Part shown: positions 53,775 to 62,397 of the stretch, in pieces
How positions within the stretch are numbered: the first letter of the stretch is position 1
Layout: the number at the start of each line of letters is the position of its first letter
Assembly (NCBI RefSeq): GCF_000758305.1
Contig: NZ_CP009458.1
Location: 2,108,001-2,172,000 of the forward strand
Direction of reading: 5' to 3'
DNA length: 64,000 bases
Source: Cedecea neteri
GTDB taxonomy: Bacteria; Pseudomonadota; Gammaproteobacteria; Enterobacterales; Enterobacteriaceae
Notes under the pieces: generated by a model
Told to the model about the DNA's origin: nothing
The model's input: the letters and a program-made list of their open reading frames with translations, nothing else
Database searches by the model: none
Translations under genes and position numbers: made by a program

Positions 53775-54315
53775 TTAACGACCTCAATTCCAGGGAGCTC
53801 TATTGTCGTTTAAAGTGTGCCGGCATTTTACGGGAAGGTTACATTACTGTAAACATGAATGGCTCAGTGTCAGTAGGGTGTTACCGGGTTCTGCCGACGA
53901 TGTCACACAGAATGCAACAAACTGTAAAATCTAGCGTTGGTGCGCGGGGCCGTAGGTTATAACGAAAACCTATGTTGGCGGAAATAGTCCGGGAAAATGA
54001 GTATAACCAGTCAAATTAAAATACATTTAATTAACAATGCGGCAGCATTTGTCACATGTTTCCAACAAATATTAATTTCGCACCGGGCTGAATCGTTAAG
54101 GATAATCTTTTAATGCTTATTGAACAAAGTAATTAAAGAAAACTGTATTTAATTACGATAAATAGTCCTCGGTGGTAACACTTAACGACCTGGGTAATTA
54201 ATAGACAATAAAAGTAACTGCCCGGTATTAATTACTTCATCTTAATGAAAAACATTGATGCATTCGGCGGGTTTAAACCCGTTGAATATCCATCACACTT
54301 CTCAGGGATAAGGCA
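53775..54315. promoter_or_regulatory. cyoA / hscC divergent intergenic region
   Basis: 541 bp, A+T-rich from 53990 on. It must hold the cyo promoter and that of the hscC-like gene. A TTTGTCACATG word near 54048 and GATGTCACACAG near 53900 look like CRP half-sites, but neither has a convincing second half. cyo is known to respond to CRP, ArcA and Fnr in E. coli. No gene, repeat or terminator seen. Confidence 0.4.
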
Positions 54316-56016
54316 ATGACAGGACACACATCACCCATTATTGGCATCGATCTCGGCACGTCCAATAGCGCCGTGGCCTGGTTTAGTGACGCGGGAGCTG
54401 AGTTAATCCTGGGCCGTAACGGTGAGCGTTTAACGCCTTCCGTGGTCGGGCTGGATGACGAAGGGCACCTGCTGGTTGGCGAGGCAGCAAAGGCCCGACT
54501 GGTTAGCCATCCTCATCTAACGGTCGCCAGTTTCAAGCGCTATATGGGTACCGATAAAGTTTTCACCCTGGGCCAGCAGTCATTTCGTGCTGAAGAGCTT
54601 TCCGCGTTAGTGCTGAGAAAATTAAAAGCGGATGCCGAAGTCGCGCTTGGCTGCAGCGTCACGCGCGCGGCCATTACCGTGCCGGCTTATTTCAACGATA
54701 CCCAACGCAAAGCGGTGAAAGCCGCAGGGCAGCTGGCCGGGCTGGAGGTTGAGCGTCTTCTTAATGAGCCCACGGCAGCTGCGCTGGCCTACGGGCTTGC
54801 CGACAGCCGTGAGCAGAAATTTCTGGTCTTCGACTTAGGCGGTGGGACGTTTGATGTCTCTATCGTCGATATGTTCGAAGGGGTGATTGAAGTCCGGGCC
54901 AGCAGCGGTGATGCCTGGCTGGGCGGCGATGATTTTACCGAGGCCCTGCGTCAGTGGATGCTGAGCCATTATTCTCAACTCACGCTTGATGATCCAGCGT
55001 TTGCCGCAGAACTGACCCGCCAGGCCGAATCGCTAAAACAACAGCTCAGCAGTCAGGAAAAAGCCACTGCGAAGCTGGAGTACGGCAGTGAGGCATATGA
55101 ATGGGAGCTGACCGAAGAGGCCTTCCAGATGTGCTGCAGTGCGCTGCTATCCCGGCTGAAAAAACCAGTGGTTCAGGCGTTACAGGATGCACAGTTTGAC
55201 GTTGCGCAACTCGATCACGTTATTCTGGTTGGCGGCGCAACGAGAATGCCGCTGGTTCGCCAACTGGTGACCCGTATGTTTGGGCGCTTCCCGCGCAACG
55301 AACTGAATCCTGACGAAGTGGTGGCGCTCGGCGCTGGCGTTCAGGCCGGGCTTATCGCGGAAGATAAAGCGCTGGACGATGTGGTGCTCACCGATGTGAT
55401 GCCTTATTCACTGGGGATCGAAGTCGCCCGCAGTCATGGGGACAAAATAGAAGCAGGTTTTTTCTCGCCGCTGATTGAACGCAACGCCTTCGTACCGGTT
55501 AGTGTGATGCAGACTTTCAGCACCGTAAATGATAACCAGCGGAAGATCGATATTGAGGTCTACCAGGGGGAGTCGCGCAAAGTGAGCGACAACCTGTTGC
55601 TGGATAGCATGTCGATAAATATCCCGGCCCGTAAAGCGGGTGAGGTTAGCGTGGATGTGCGTTTCACCTATACCCTCGACGGCATTCTGGAAGTGGAATG
55701 TAAGGTAAGCGGCGAGCAAACCGCGTCGACAATGGTGATTGAAAAAGCGCCGGGAACCCTCAGTGCTGAAGATATTGCAAACCGCTTAAAACAGCTGGAC
55801 GCCCTCAAACAGCATCCCAGGGATGTGCCAGAAAATCGCCAGCTGGCTGCCGAAGCGGCAAAACGCTATGAGCAAACCTTGGGTGAAAGACGCCAGATTA
55901 TCGATCATTACGCTACGCAGTTTGAACAGGCGCTGGATCGCCAGGACCTGCGTGTTATTGCTGCCGCGCGGGATGAACTGCGCCGGGTGTTAGACCAGCT
56001 TAACGACGGACTGTAA
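54316..56016 (+). CDS. hscC: Hsp70 chaperone, HscC type
   Basis: 566 aa, shorter than DnaK (about 638). ATPase domain with phosphate-1 loop GIDLGTSNSAV (10-20), NEPTAAALAYG, phosphate-2 FDLGGGTFDVSIVD and VGGATRMPLVRQLV; substrate-binding domain from about 380 (LTDVMPYSLGIEV, VYQGESRKVSDN); a short helical lid. The lid and C-terminus lack the DnaK EEVD-like tail, as in E. coli HscC (Hsc62). The J-protein gene begins 2 bp later, so the two are a pair. In E. coli hscC lies elsewhere with djlB/djlC. Confidence 0.92.
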   Translation: MTGHTSPIIGIDLGTSNSAVAWFSDAGAELILGRNGERLTPSVVGLDDEGHLLVGEAAKARLVSHPHLTVASFKRYMGTDKVFTLGQQSFRAEELSALVLRKLKADAEVALGCSVTRAAITVPAYFNDTQRKAVKAAGQLAGLEVERLLNEPTAAALAYGLADSREQKFLVFDLGGGTFDVSIVDMFEGVIEVRASSGDAWLGGDDFTEALRQWMLSHYSQLTLDDPAFAAELTRQAESLKQQLSSQEKATAKLEYGSEAYEWELTEEAFQMCCSALLSRLKKPVVQALQDAQFDVAQLDHVILVGGATRMPLVRQLVTRMFGRFPRNELNPDEVVALGAGVQAGLIAEDKALDDVVLTDVMPYSLGIEVARSHGDKIEAGFFSPLIERNAFVPVSVMQTFSTVNDNQRKIDIEVYQGESRKVSDNLLLDSMSINIPARKAGEVSVDVRFTYTLDGILEVECKVSGEQTASTMVIEKAPGTLSAEDIANRLKQLDALKQHPRDVPENRQLAAEAAKRYEQTLGERRQIIDHYATQFEQALDRQDLRVIAAARDELRRVLDQLNDGL

Positions 56017-56018
56017 AC

Positions 56019-57338
56019 ATGGCGACAATATGGGATGTGCTGGGCATTGAGCCTACAACTGATGAAAGCGAAATCCGCCGGGCTTATGCCCGCGAGTTAA
56101 AGTTGCGGCGTCCGGACAAAGATCCGAAGGGCTTTCAGGCGTTGCGCGAGGCGTTTGATAGCGCCAAACGCTATGCCAGTTCGGCGGTCATTCTGAACGA
56201 CGAAGATGAGAGTCTCCCGGATAAACCCGAGCCTACGCCTATGGTGGATTATGTTCGACAACTGATGCAGGAGCAGACACCTCAGCCACAAACACTCTGG
56301 AGCAAAAATGAACTCTGGGAACAGGCGCAGTCAATTTCGACCTTGTTAATCAAGGATGAGCTTGAGGGACTGGGGGCACTGCACCGTTACCTTGATAATG
56401 AAATCCCCGATGCGCTTGAAGCCAGACATGCGTTTAGCCTGATGCTCGCTGAAGCGCTAAGCGAGCAGAAGTGGCTCAACCGCAGCCTGTTAAATGAAGT
56501 TTCAGCGGTGATGGACTGGCAAATTGACAGCTATCGCTCATCTCAGCTACCCGACTGGCTAATGCATGCCCTCGAGCAGCAGATTGACATAACGAATCGG
56601 GAAAACTACTGGCAGTATCTGGCTCGGCAATATGGCGGCAGTCGTTATGGGCAGTTGAAATGGCGCTTGCTGACGGAAAAGGGGATGGTGATTTCATGGT
56701 GGGTGAGGCTGATACCCGATCTGCTGTCGCAACTTGCGAAGCAAGTAGGGGAGTTACGCCAGCAGTCGCCCGCATTGTTGGAGCGCCTTAATCCTTCACT
56801 CCTTGATGTGCTGCAAAAACCAACCCTGGCACTAAGCTGGGGAGCCATCATCGCCGTACTTTTCTGGGGATACACAGCCTGGTTAGTGGGCCATGAGTCA
56901 CCGAAAGCCGCGCTTCAGTCTGGCGTCATGCTGGGCGTCGTGGCGACTTTTCTCTGGGGATATCCATTTCTTGAGCGTCGGTTTGAACCCGGAGGAGCGG
57001 CAAGCAAATGCGTGCATACTTTTTTCTGGCTGGCGTCGGGACTGCTTCTTGCGATAGCGTTTTATAGCGTCTGGCGTGGGGCGAGCGCATGGCAGGGCAA
57101 AGATGCTATAACGATGCGGGCGCTGGTTATCCTGCTCTTCCTTGTTATCCCGGTAGGATGGGCGCTTTGGCAAAGGCGTGGCGATTGGCGTAACTTGCCT
57201 ATCAGGATTGTGGTTGTTGTCCTGATGTTCCCGGTTTTATTTATTCGCCAGCTTCCTCCCCTGGTGAATCTATTGGGCATGATGTTGCTGCCCATGCTTT
57301 ACGGCATCATTATCCAAATGGTCTACTTCATAAAATAA
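56019..57338 (+). CDS. membrane J-domain protein, HPD replaced by RPD
   Basis: 439 aa. The N-terminal J domain (about 1-55: IWDVLGIEPTTDESEIRRAY ... FQALREAFDSAKRYA) resembles E. coli DjlB/DjlC. The diagnostic HPD reads R31-P32-D33 (KLRRPDKDP), with no His next to it; in DjlB/C I recall HRPD. A helical linker (75-265) follows, then about six membrane helices (271-291, 299-318, 332-352, 365-385, 394-410, 414-436). Co-transcribed with the HscC-type chaperone; likely its membrane-bound co-chaperone, although loss of His would be expected to weaken classic J stimulation. Confidence 0.88.
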   Translation: MATIWDVLGIEPTTDESEIRRAYARELKLRRPDKDPKGFQALREAFDSAKRYASSAVILNDEDESLPDKPEPTPMVDYVRQLMQEQTPQPQTLWSKNELWEQAQSISTLLIKDELEGLGALHRYLDNEIPDALEARHAFSLMLAEALSEQKWLNRSLLNEVSAVMDWQIDSYRSSQLPDWLMHALEQQIDITNRENYWQYLARQYGGSRYGQLKWRLLTEKGMVISWWVRLIPDLLSQLAKQVGELRQQSPALLERLNPSLLDVLQKPTLALSWGAIIAVLFWGYTAWLVGHESPKAALQSGVMLGVVATFLWGYPFLERRFEPGGAASKCVHTFFWLASGLLLAIAFYSVWRGASAWQGKDAITMRALVILLFLVIPVGWALWQRRGDWRNLPIRIVVVVLMFPVLFIRQLPPLVNLLGMMLLPMLYGIIIQMVYFIK

Positions 57339-57370
57339 AAAAGCCCCCGGTTTATGCCGGGGGCTTTCGC
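57338..57370. terminator. terminator after J-protein gene, before DASS transporter gene
   Basis: AAAGCCCCCGG (57340-57350) pairs with CCGGGGGCTTT (57356-57366) around TTTAT(G). Works for the plus-strand chaperone operon and, with its left A-run, for the minus-strand transporter gene. Confidence 0.9.
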
Positions 57371-57385
57371 ATCAAACGTTGTGCA

Positions 57386-58897
57386 TCAGAACATCAGTAC
57401 CATCCACGGGTAGCTGATAAGCATCAATGAACAAAGGAAGATGGCGCCAAAAATGGTACCCATTCGCCAGTAATCTTTGGTTGGCAGGTAGCCGCTGCCG
57501 TAGTAAATCGGGCTTGGGCCAGTGCCGTACGGGGTGATGATCCCCATCACGCCGAGCGAGGTCACCATCATCAGGCAGAAGACCGGCATATTAATACCCG
57601 GAATGGATGCGGCGATGGTCAGTGTGGCCGGCAGCAGGGCGGTGGTGTGCGCCGTGGTGCTGGCAAACAGATAGTGCAGCAGGTAGAACGCCACCAGCAG
57701 CATCACCGCCGACACCTGCGGGTCGAAGCCGTGCAGCAGCGCGGCACCTTCTTTACCCAGCCAGGCAATAAAGCCCACGCGCGCCAGGCCATCGGCCAGC
57801 GCCACCAGGGTGGCAAACCAGGCGAAGGTATTCCAGGCTGGTTTATTGCTGATGATATCGTTCCAGTTCAGAACCCCGGTCCACAGCATCAACACGATAA
57901 CCAGCAGGGCGGCCATCGCAGGTTCAATCCACGCCGCGGCAAAAATCCACATCAACAGGGCGCTACACACGAACAGCAGCAGCAGGATTTCGTTGCGCGA
58001 CAGTTTGCCCAGCTTTTCCAGCTCTGCGGCGGCCCATTTCGGCACTTCGTCATTCACCTTCACTTCCGGCGGATAGAACCAGTAGGCCAGCAGCGGCATG
58101 GTCAGGATCAACAGCACGCCCAGCGGCAGGAAGGCAAGGAACCACATGCCCCAGGAGATCTCAAAGCCGATGATGCTTTTCACCAGCGCCAGCGCCAGCA
58201 GGTTTGGTGCCAGTGCGGAGAGGAACATCGAGCTGGTGATACAGGCGGCGCTGATCGCCACCCACATCAGGTAAGAGCCAATTCTGCGCGAGCTTGGGTC
58301 ATTGGGCAGAGAGCCATACAGCGGCGGCAGGTTAGCAATAATCGGGTAAATGGTGCCCCCGCTGCGCGCTGTGTTAGACGGAGTGAACGGGGCGAGCAGC
58401 AGGTCGGCGAAGGTGATCGCGTAGCCCAGCGTCAGGCTGCGTCGACCCAGGTACTTCACCAGAATCAGCGCCAGACGGCGGCCAAACTGCGTTTTGTCGT
58501 AGCCGGCGGCAAACATAAAGGCGCCGAAGATCAGCCACACGGTGGAGTTGCTAAAGCCGCTGACCGCCCACTGGAAGGACTGGCTCGCCAGCTTAAATTT
58601 AGGATCTGCCAGCTCGGCCGGGCTAAACAATAGCCACTGGCTGAACAGCGCGATAACCACGATGCCCGTCAGCCCGATAACGGCCCCTGGTAAGGGTTCG
58701 AAGATCAGCCCGACAATCACGCCGACGAAGATGGCGAAGAAGTGCCATGCGTAGGGCTCTAATCCGGCCGGAACCGGAAGCAGTAATATAATGATGCTGA
58801 TAAGGATAGGTAAAAATAGCAATATCAAGCGCTTTTTATTCCCCGCATCCGGGGGCGATGCTTTCGCTGTCGCGCTTATTGGTGAGGTGTTAGTCAT
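57386..58897 (-). CDS. DASS-family anion (di/tricarboxylate) transporter
   Basis: 503 aa, about 12-14 helices, CitT/TtdT/YbhI-like. Conserved SNSTVWLIFGAFMFAAGY, the PFTPSNTARSGGTIYPI clamshell motif, and the second SNT-like loop in FASTTAHTTALLPA; ITPYGTGPSPIYYGSGY near the end. Likely carries fumarate, succinate, citrate, tartrate or a similar acid; the exact substrate cannot be read off. Divergent from the fumarate-reductase-like gene across 644 bp, so the two may act together: import of the acid and its reduction. Confidence 0.9.
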   Translation of the reverse strand: MTNTSPISATAKASPPDAGNKKRLILLFLPILISIIILLLPVPAGLEPYAWHFFAIFVGVIVGLIFEPLPGAVIGLTGIVVIALFSQWLLFSPAELADPKFKLASQSFQWAVSGFSNSTVWLIFGAFMFAAGYDKTQFGRRLALILVKYLGRRSLTLGYAITFADLLLAPFTPSNTARSGGTIYPIIANLPPLYGSLPNDPSSRRIGSYLMWVAISAACITSSMFLSALAPNLLALALVKSIIGFEISWGMWFLAFLPLGVLLILTMPLLAYWFYPPEVKVNDEVPKWAAAELEKLGKLSRNEILLLLFVCSALLMWIFAAAWIEPAMAALLVIVLMLWTGVLNWNDIISNKPAWNTFAWFATLVALADGLARVGFIAWLGKEGAALLHGFDPQVSAVMLLVAFYLLHYLFASTTAHTTALLPATLTIAASIPGINMPVFCLMMVTSLGVMGIITPYGTGPSPIYYGSGYLPTKDYWRMGTIFGAIFLCSLMLISYPWMVLMF

Positions 58898-59541
58898 AGC
58901 CTGTGCCTTAAAGTTATCATGATGAATTCGATTAATATTCCCTGCAAAACCTGTTTCCCGACTTTTATTTCCACCTCATCTTTTATAGGCAGAATTTTAT
59001 GCATTCATGATAGTTTTTTTAACCGGTGCAAATCTGACCGCTCATCGCACCCGCTCCCTGTCTCCCTTTAACCTCATATTTATTGAGTGATAAGCGATTG
59101 TTTCTTGAATCCTTCATCATACTGAAACAATGGGAGATTATCCCTTTTTTTGCGCTCCTGCTGGCCGTGCCAGGTATTTGATTTTGGTTTCTGAATAGCA
59201 AAAAGCCAACGATTTTATTTAGCTGTAAAATTCGCTTCATTTATATCCATAGTCTTTAGGTGGTTAAAGATCAAATCGTAACCTGATGTAAATAAGCCGC
59301 TTCGCTGATTGCCACCGACTATTCAGTAGAAGCAAAGTGATATAAAACCTTTTGTTATTTATGGTTATTATTTGTATTTGCTTTTTTTAAGGCGTTGACT
59401 AACATTCGAAAAATATATTCCGCAAAATTGCCGTTTCTGTTCCCTAATTCAAATTACGTTACTCCTGATAATTGTGTTGCCTGCCGGGGCTATTCATTGA
59501 GTGCCGGACAATGTCGACCTCACCTGCTGGAATGATAAAGA
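58898..59541. promoter_or_regulatory. DASS / flavin reductase divergent intergenic region
   Basis: 644 bp, markedly A+T-rich, between the divergent transporter and reductase genes. At 59261-59274 TGGTT-AAAG-ATCAA has one perfect half of an FNR site (TTGAT-N4-ATCAA), which would suit an anaerobic reductase but is weak alone. Runs of T/A words (TTATTTATGGTTATTATTTG near 59353) could suit a DcuR/DpiA-type regulator. A 73-codon minus-strand frame at 59019-59240 has no ribosome site and looks spurious. No regulator gene is adjacent. Confidence 0.4.
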
Positions 59542-62319
59542 ATGAACTCCAAAACTCCGATCCTGAAGCCACTCACCTTGCCCAACGGCGCGGTGCTAAA
59601 AAACCGCCTGATCATGGCGCCGATGACCACCTGTACCGGTTTTTACGACGGTAGCGTGCCGAGCGATTTGGTTGAGTATTACCGCGAACGCGCCGGCACG
59701 ATCGGCACCGTTATCGTCGAATGCTGCTTTATCGATCCTAAAGGTCCGGCTTTCCCTGGCGCGCTGGCTATCGACAGTGACAACAAAATTCCTGGCCTCG
59801 CGCGCATTGCCAGCGCGATTAAATCCCGTGGCTCTAAAGCAATCCTCCAGATTTATCACGGTGGCCGAATGGTTGAGCCGGAGCTGATTGGCGGCAAGAA
59901 GCCCGTCGCGCCAAGCGCCATTGCCGCGCCGCGTGAAGGGGCCACCACGCCAGAAGCCCTGACAGCCGAAGAAGTGGAGGTGATGATCACCAAGTTTGGC
60001 GATGCCGTTAACCGTGCCATCAAAGCTGGTTTCGACGGCGTGGAGATTCATGGCGCAAACACTTACCTGATCCAGCAGTTCTATTCACCAAACTCCAACC
60101 AGCGTGACGATAAGTGGGGCGGTAGCCGCGACAACCGGGCTCGCTTCCCGCTGGAAGTGCTGGAAATCACCCACAAAATGGCCAGCCGCTTCGCCGATGC
60201 TTCCTTTATTATCGGCTACCGTTTCTCGCCGGAAGAGATTGAGGTGCCGGGCATTCGCTTTGACGACACCATGTACCTGCTGGAAAAGCTGGCGGAAAGG
60301 GGCGTGGATTACCTTCACTTCTCCGTGGGTTATTTCAAGCGTGCTTCGATCGTCGATACCAAAGACCCGACCATGCTGATCAACAAGTATCTGGCAATGC
60401 GCTCTGAAACGCTGGCGAAAGTGCCGGTTATCGGGGTAGGCGGAGTTGTTAACCGCCGCGATGCCGAAGAAGCGCTGGGCCTGGGTTACGACCTGATTGC
60501 CGTCGGTAAAGCCTGTATTGCTTATCCGGACTGGGCCGATCGCGTACTGAAAAATGAAACTCTCGATCTGTTCATCGACAGCACCAAGCGCGAAGAGCTG
60601 CTGATCCCCGAGCCGCTGTGGCGCTTCTCGTTGGTCGATGCCATGATCCGCGACACCAGTACGTCTGGCCGCAAATACAAAGCCGGGGTCTTCCAGGAGA
60701 AAGTGGAGGCCGAGGCGCTCAAACTCAAAATCAGCGTTACGCTCGACACGGACCGTATCACCGACATTACTCTGGTGCAGGACGATTCGGTGGATGTCGA
60801 CTTCACCCCAAGTTTCGAAATTTTGCGCTCGCGTATGCTGGTGGCCAACAGCCCGTATGTTGATGCGGTGACCGGGGCAACGGCGCAAAGTGAGGCCCTG
60901 AAGAAAGCGGTCTCCCGCGCGATGACCACGTCTAGTAAAGAACACGTTATTGAAGAAGGCGGCAATCCGGATGCGCCTCAAAGCTACGACGTGGCGGTAA
61001 TCGGCAGCGGGGGCGCTGGTCTGGCGGCGGCTATTCGTGCTTCTGACGCCGGTGCCCGCGTGGTGATCATCGAGAAGATGCCAACCATCGGCGGGAACAC
61101 CATCAAAGCCTCCGTGGGCATGAACGCCGCGGAAACGCGTTTCCAGGCGATGAAGGGCATTAAAGACAGCAAAGAGCTGTTCTACGATGAGACGCTGAAA
61201 GGCGGTAAATTCAGAAACAATACCGAACTTCTGAAAGAGTTCGTTGAGCGCGCGCCGGGTGCCATTGACTGGCTGGCAAGTCTGGACATCGTCCTGAACG
61301 ATATAACCATCACCGGCGGGATGAGCATTGACCGTACGCACCGCCCGGCAGACCGCTCGGCTGTCGGTGGCTTCCTGATAAGCGGCCTGGTCAACAACGT
61401 CAACCAGCGCAGCATCGACGTTCTGCTGGATACCACCGTGGAAGAGATCCTGCATGAAAACGGCGTGGTAACTGGAGTTAAGGTTGCTAACGAATATAAC
61501 GAGCACCATATTCTGCTGGCGAAAAGCGTGGTGGTAGCCACCGGTGGCTTCAGCGCCAACCGTAAAATGGTGGTTCACTACCGCCCGGAACTGAAAGGTT
61601 TTGTGACCACCAACCATAAAGGGGCGACCGGGAGCGGTATTGCTCTGCTGGAGAAAATCGGCGCTGGCACGGTAGACATGGATCAGATCCAGATCCACCC
61701 GACCGTGGAGCAAACCACCTCTTATCTGATCTCCGAGTCCATTCGCGGCGGCGGGGCTATCCTGGTCAGTCAGGAAGGGCAGCGCTTCTTCAATGAGCTG
61801 GAAACCCGTGACAAGGTTTCCGCAGAGATTATCGCCCTGCCGGAAAAAAGTGCCTGGATCCTGTTTGATGAGCAGGTACGGCAGAACAACAAAGCGGCGG
61901 ATGAATACATTGCCCGTGGGTTTGTGATCAGCGCCCCAACGGCGGAAGAGCTGGCGGTGAAGCTGAATATGGATGCGCACGCGCTGCAGCAAACGCTGGA
62001 CCGCTACAACGGCTTTGTGAAGCAGAAAAAGGACGAGGACTTTGGGCGTACCACCGGGATGCGTTTCCCGCTGGACACCGGGCCATACTATGCGATCCGC
62101 ATTGCGCCGGGGGTTCACCACACGATGGGCGGTGTCACTATTAACACCAGCGCAGAAGTAGTGACTGAGCAGCATCAGGTGATTCAGGGCGTCTGGGCTG
62201 CGGGTGAAGTGGTGGGCGGCATTCACGGTGCCAACCGTATCGGCGGCAACGCCGTCGCCGATATCATCATCTTCGGTACGCTCGCCGGGCAAAACGCAGC
62301 GGCACACGCGCTGGCTTAA
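59542..62319 (+). CDS. three-domain flavoenzyme (OYE, FMN_bind, fumarate-reductase FAD domain)
   Basis: 925 aa, no signal peptide, so cytosolic. Residues 1-345: Old-Yellow-Enzyme-like NADH:flavin oxidoreductase barrel (MAPMTTCTGF, EIHGANTYLIQQFYSP). Residues 375-460: FMN_bind domain with the covalent-flavin motif DAVTGATAQS (441-450; Thr447 would carry FMN, attached by ApbE). Residues 480-925: fumarate-reductase-type FAD domain with GSGGAGLAAA (488-497); IHPT (His719), ETRDKVS (Arg756), HHTMGGV (His859/860) and GANRIGGNA (Arg899) align with fumarate-reductase active-site residues. Matches the layout of soluble NADH:fumarate reductase described for Klebsiella. Substrate could also be acrylate, urocanate or a cinnamate. 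No apbE in the window. Confidence 0.9.
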   Translation: MNSKTPILKPLTLPNGAVLKNRLIMAPMTTCTGFYDGSVPSDLVEYYRERAGTIGTVIVECCFIDPKGPAFPGALAIDSDNKIPGLARIASAIKSRGSKAILQIYHGGRMVEPELIGGKKPVAPSAIAAPREGATTPEALTAEEVEVMITKFGDAVNRAIKAGFDGVEIHGANTYLIQQFYSPNSNQRDDKWGGSRDNRARFPLEVLEITHKMASRFADASFIIGYRFSPEEIEVPGIRFDDTMYLLEKLAERGVDYLHFSVGYFKRASIVDTKDPTMLINKYLAMRSETLAKVPVIGVGGVVNRRDAEEALGLGYDLIAVGKACIAYPDWADRVLKNETLDLFIDSTKREELLIPEPLWRFSLVDAMIRDTSTSGRKYKAGVFQEKVEAEALKLKISVTLDTDRITDITLVQDDSVDVDFTPSFEILRSRMLVANSPYVDAVTGATAQSEALKKAVSRAMTTSSKEHVIEEGGNPDAPQSYDVAVIGSGGAGLAAAIRASDAGARVVIIEKMPTIGGNTIKASVGMNAAETRFQAMKGIKDSKELFYDETLKGGKFRNNTELLKEFVERAPGAIDWLASLDIVLNDITITGGMSIDRTHRPADRSAVGGFLISGLVNNVNQRSIDVLLDTTVEEILHENGVVTGVKVANEYNEHHILLAKSVVVATGGFSANRKMVVHYRPELKGFVTTNHKGATGSGIALLEKIGAGTVDMDQIQIHPTVEQTTSYLISESIRGGGAILVSQEGQRFFNELETRDKVSAEIIALPEKSAWILFDEQVRQNNKAADEYIARGFVISAPTAEELAVKLNMDAHALQQTLDRYNGFVKQKKDEDFGRTTGMRFPLDTGPYYAIRIAPGVHHTMGGVTINTSAEVVTEQHQVIQGVWAAGEVVGGIHGANRIGGNAVADIIIFGTLAGQNAAAHALA

Positions 62320-62329
62320 GGCGATAAAA

Positions 62330-62390
62330 AAGCCGGCAGGAATAACCTTGCCGGCTCTCTCAGGCCGGGCGGTCATCCGCCCGGTTTTTT
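62330..62390. terminator. tandem terminators between flavin reductase and ampG
   Basis: First hairpin GCCGGCA/TTGCCGGC (about 62332-62355); second CCGGGCGG (62365-62372), loop TCAT, CCGCCCGG (62377-62384), then six T. The second is a strong plus-strand terminator; A-runs to the left of the first (AAAAAAG near 62326) let it act for ampG. Confidence 0.88.
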
Positions 62391-62397
62391 ATTCTTA

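Noticed and set aside
59019..59240. 73-codon minus-strand ORF in the DASS/reductase intergenic region
   Set aside because: No ribosome site, low-complexity composition, no similarity recognised.
59261..59274. FNR site before the flavin reductase gene
   Set aside because: Only one half-site is intact; kept as a remark, not as a feature.
60085..62376. 763-codon open frame on the minus strand
   Set aside because: It lies wholly antisense to the three-domain flavoenzyme, whose domains are unmistakable; long antisense frames are common in high-GC third-position genes.
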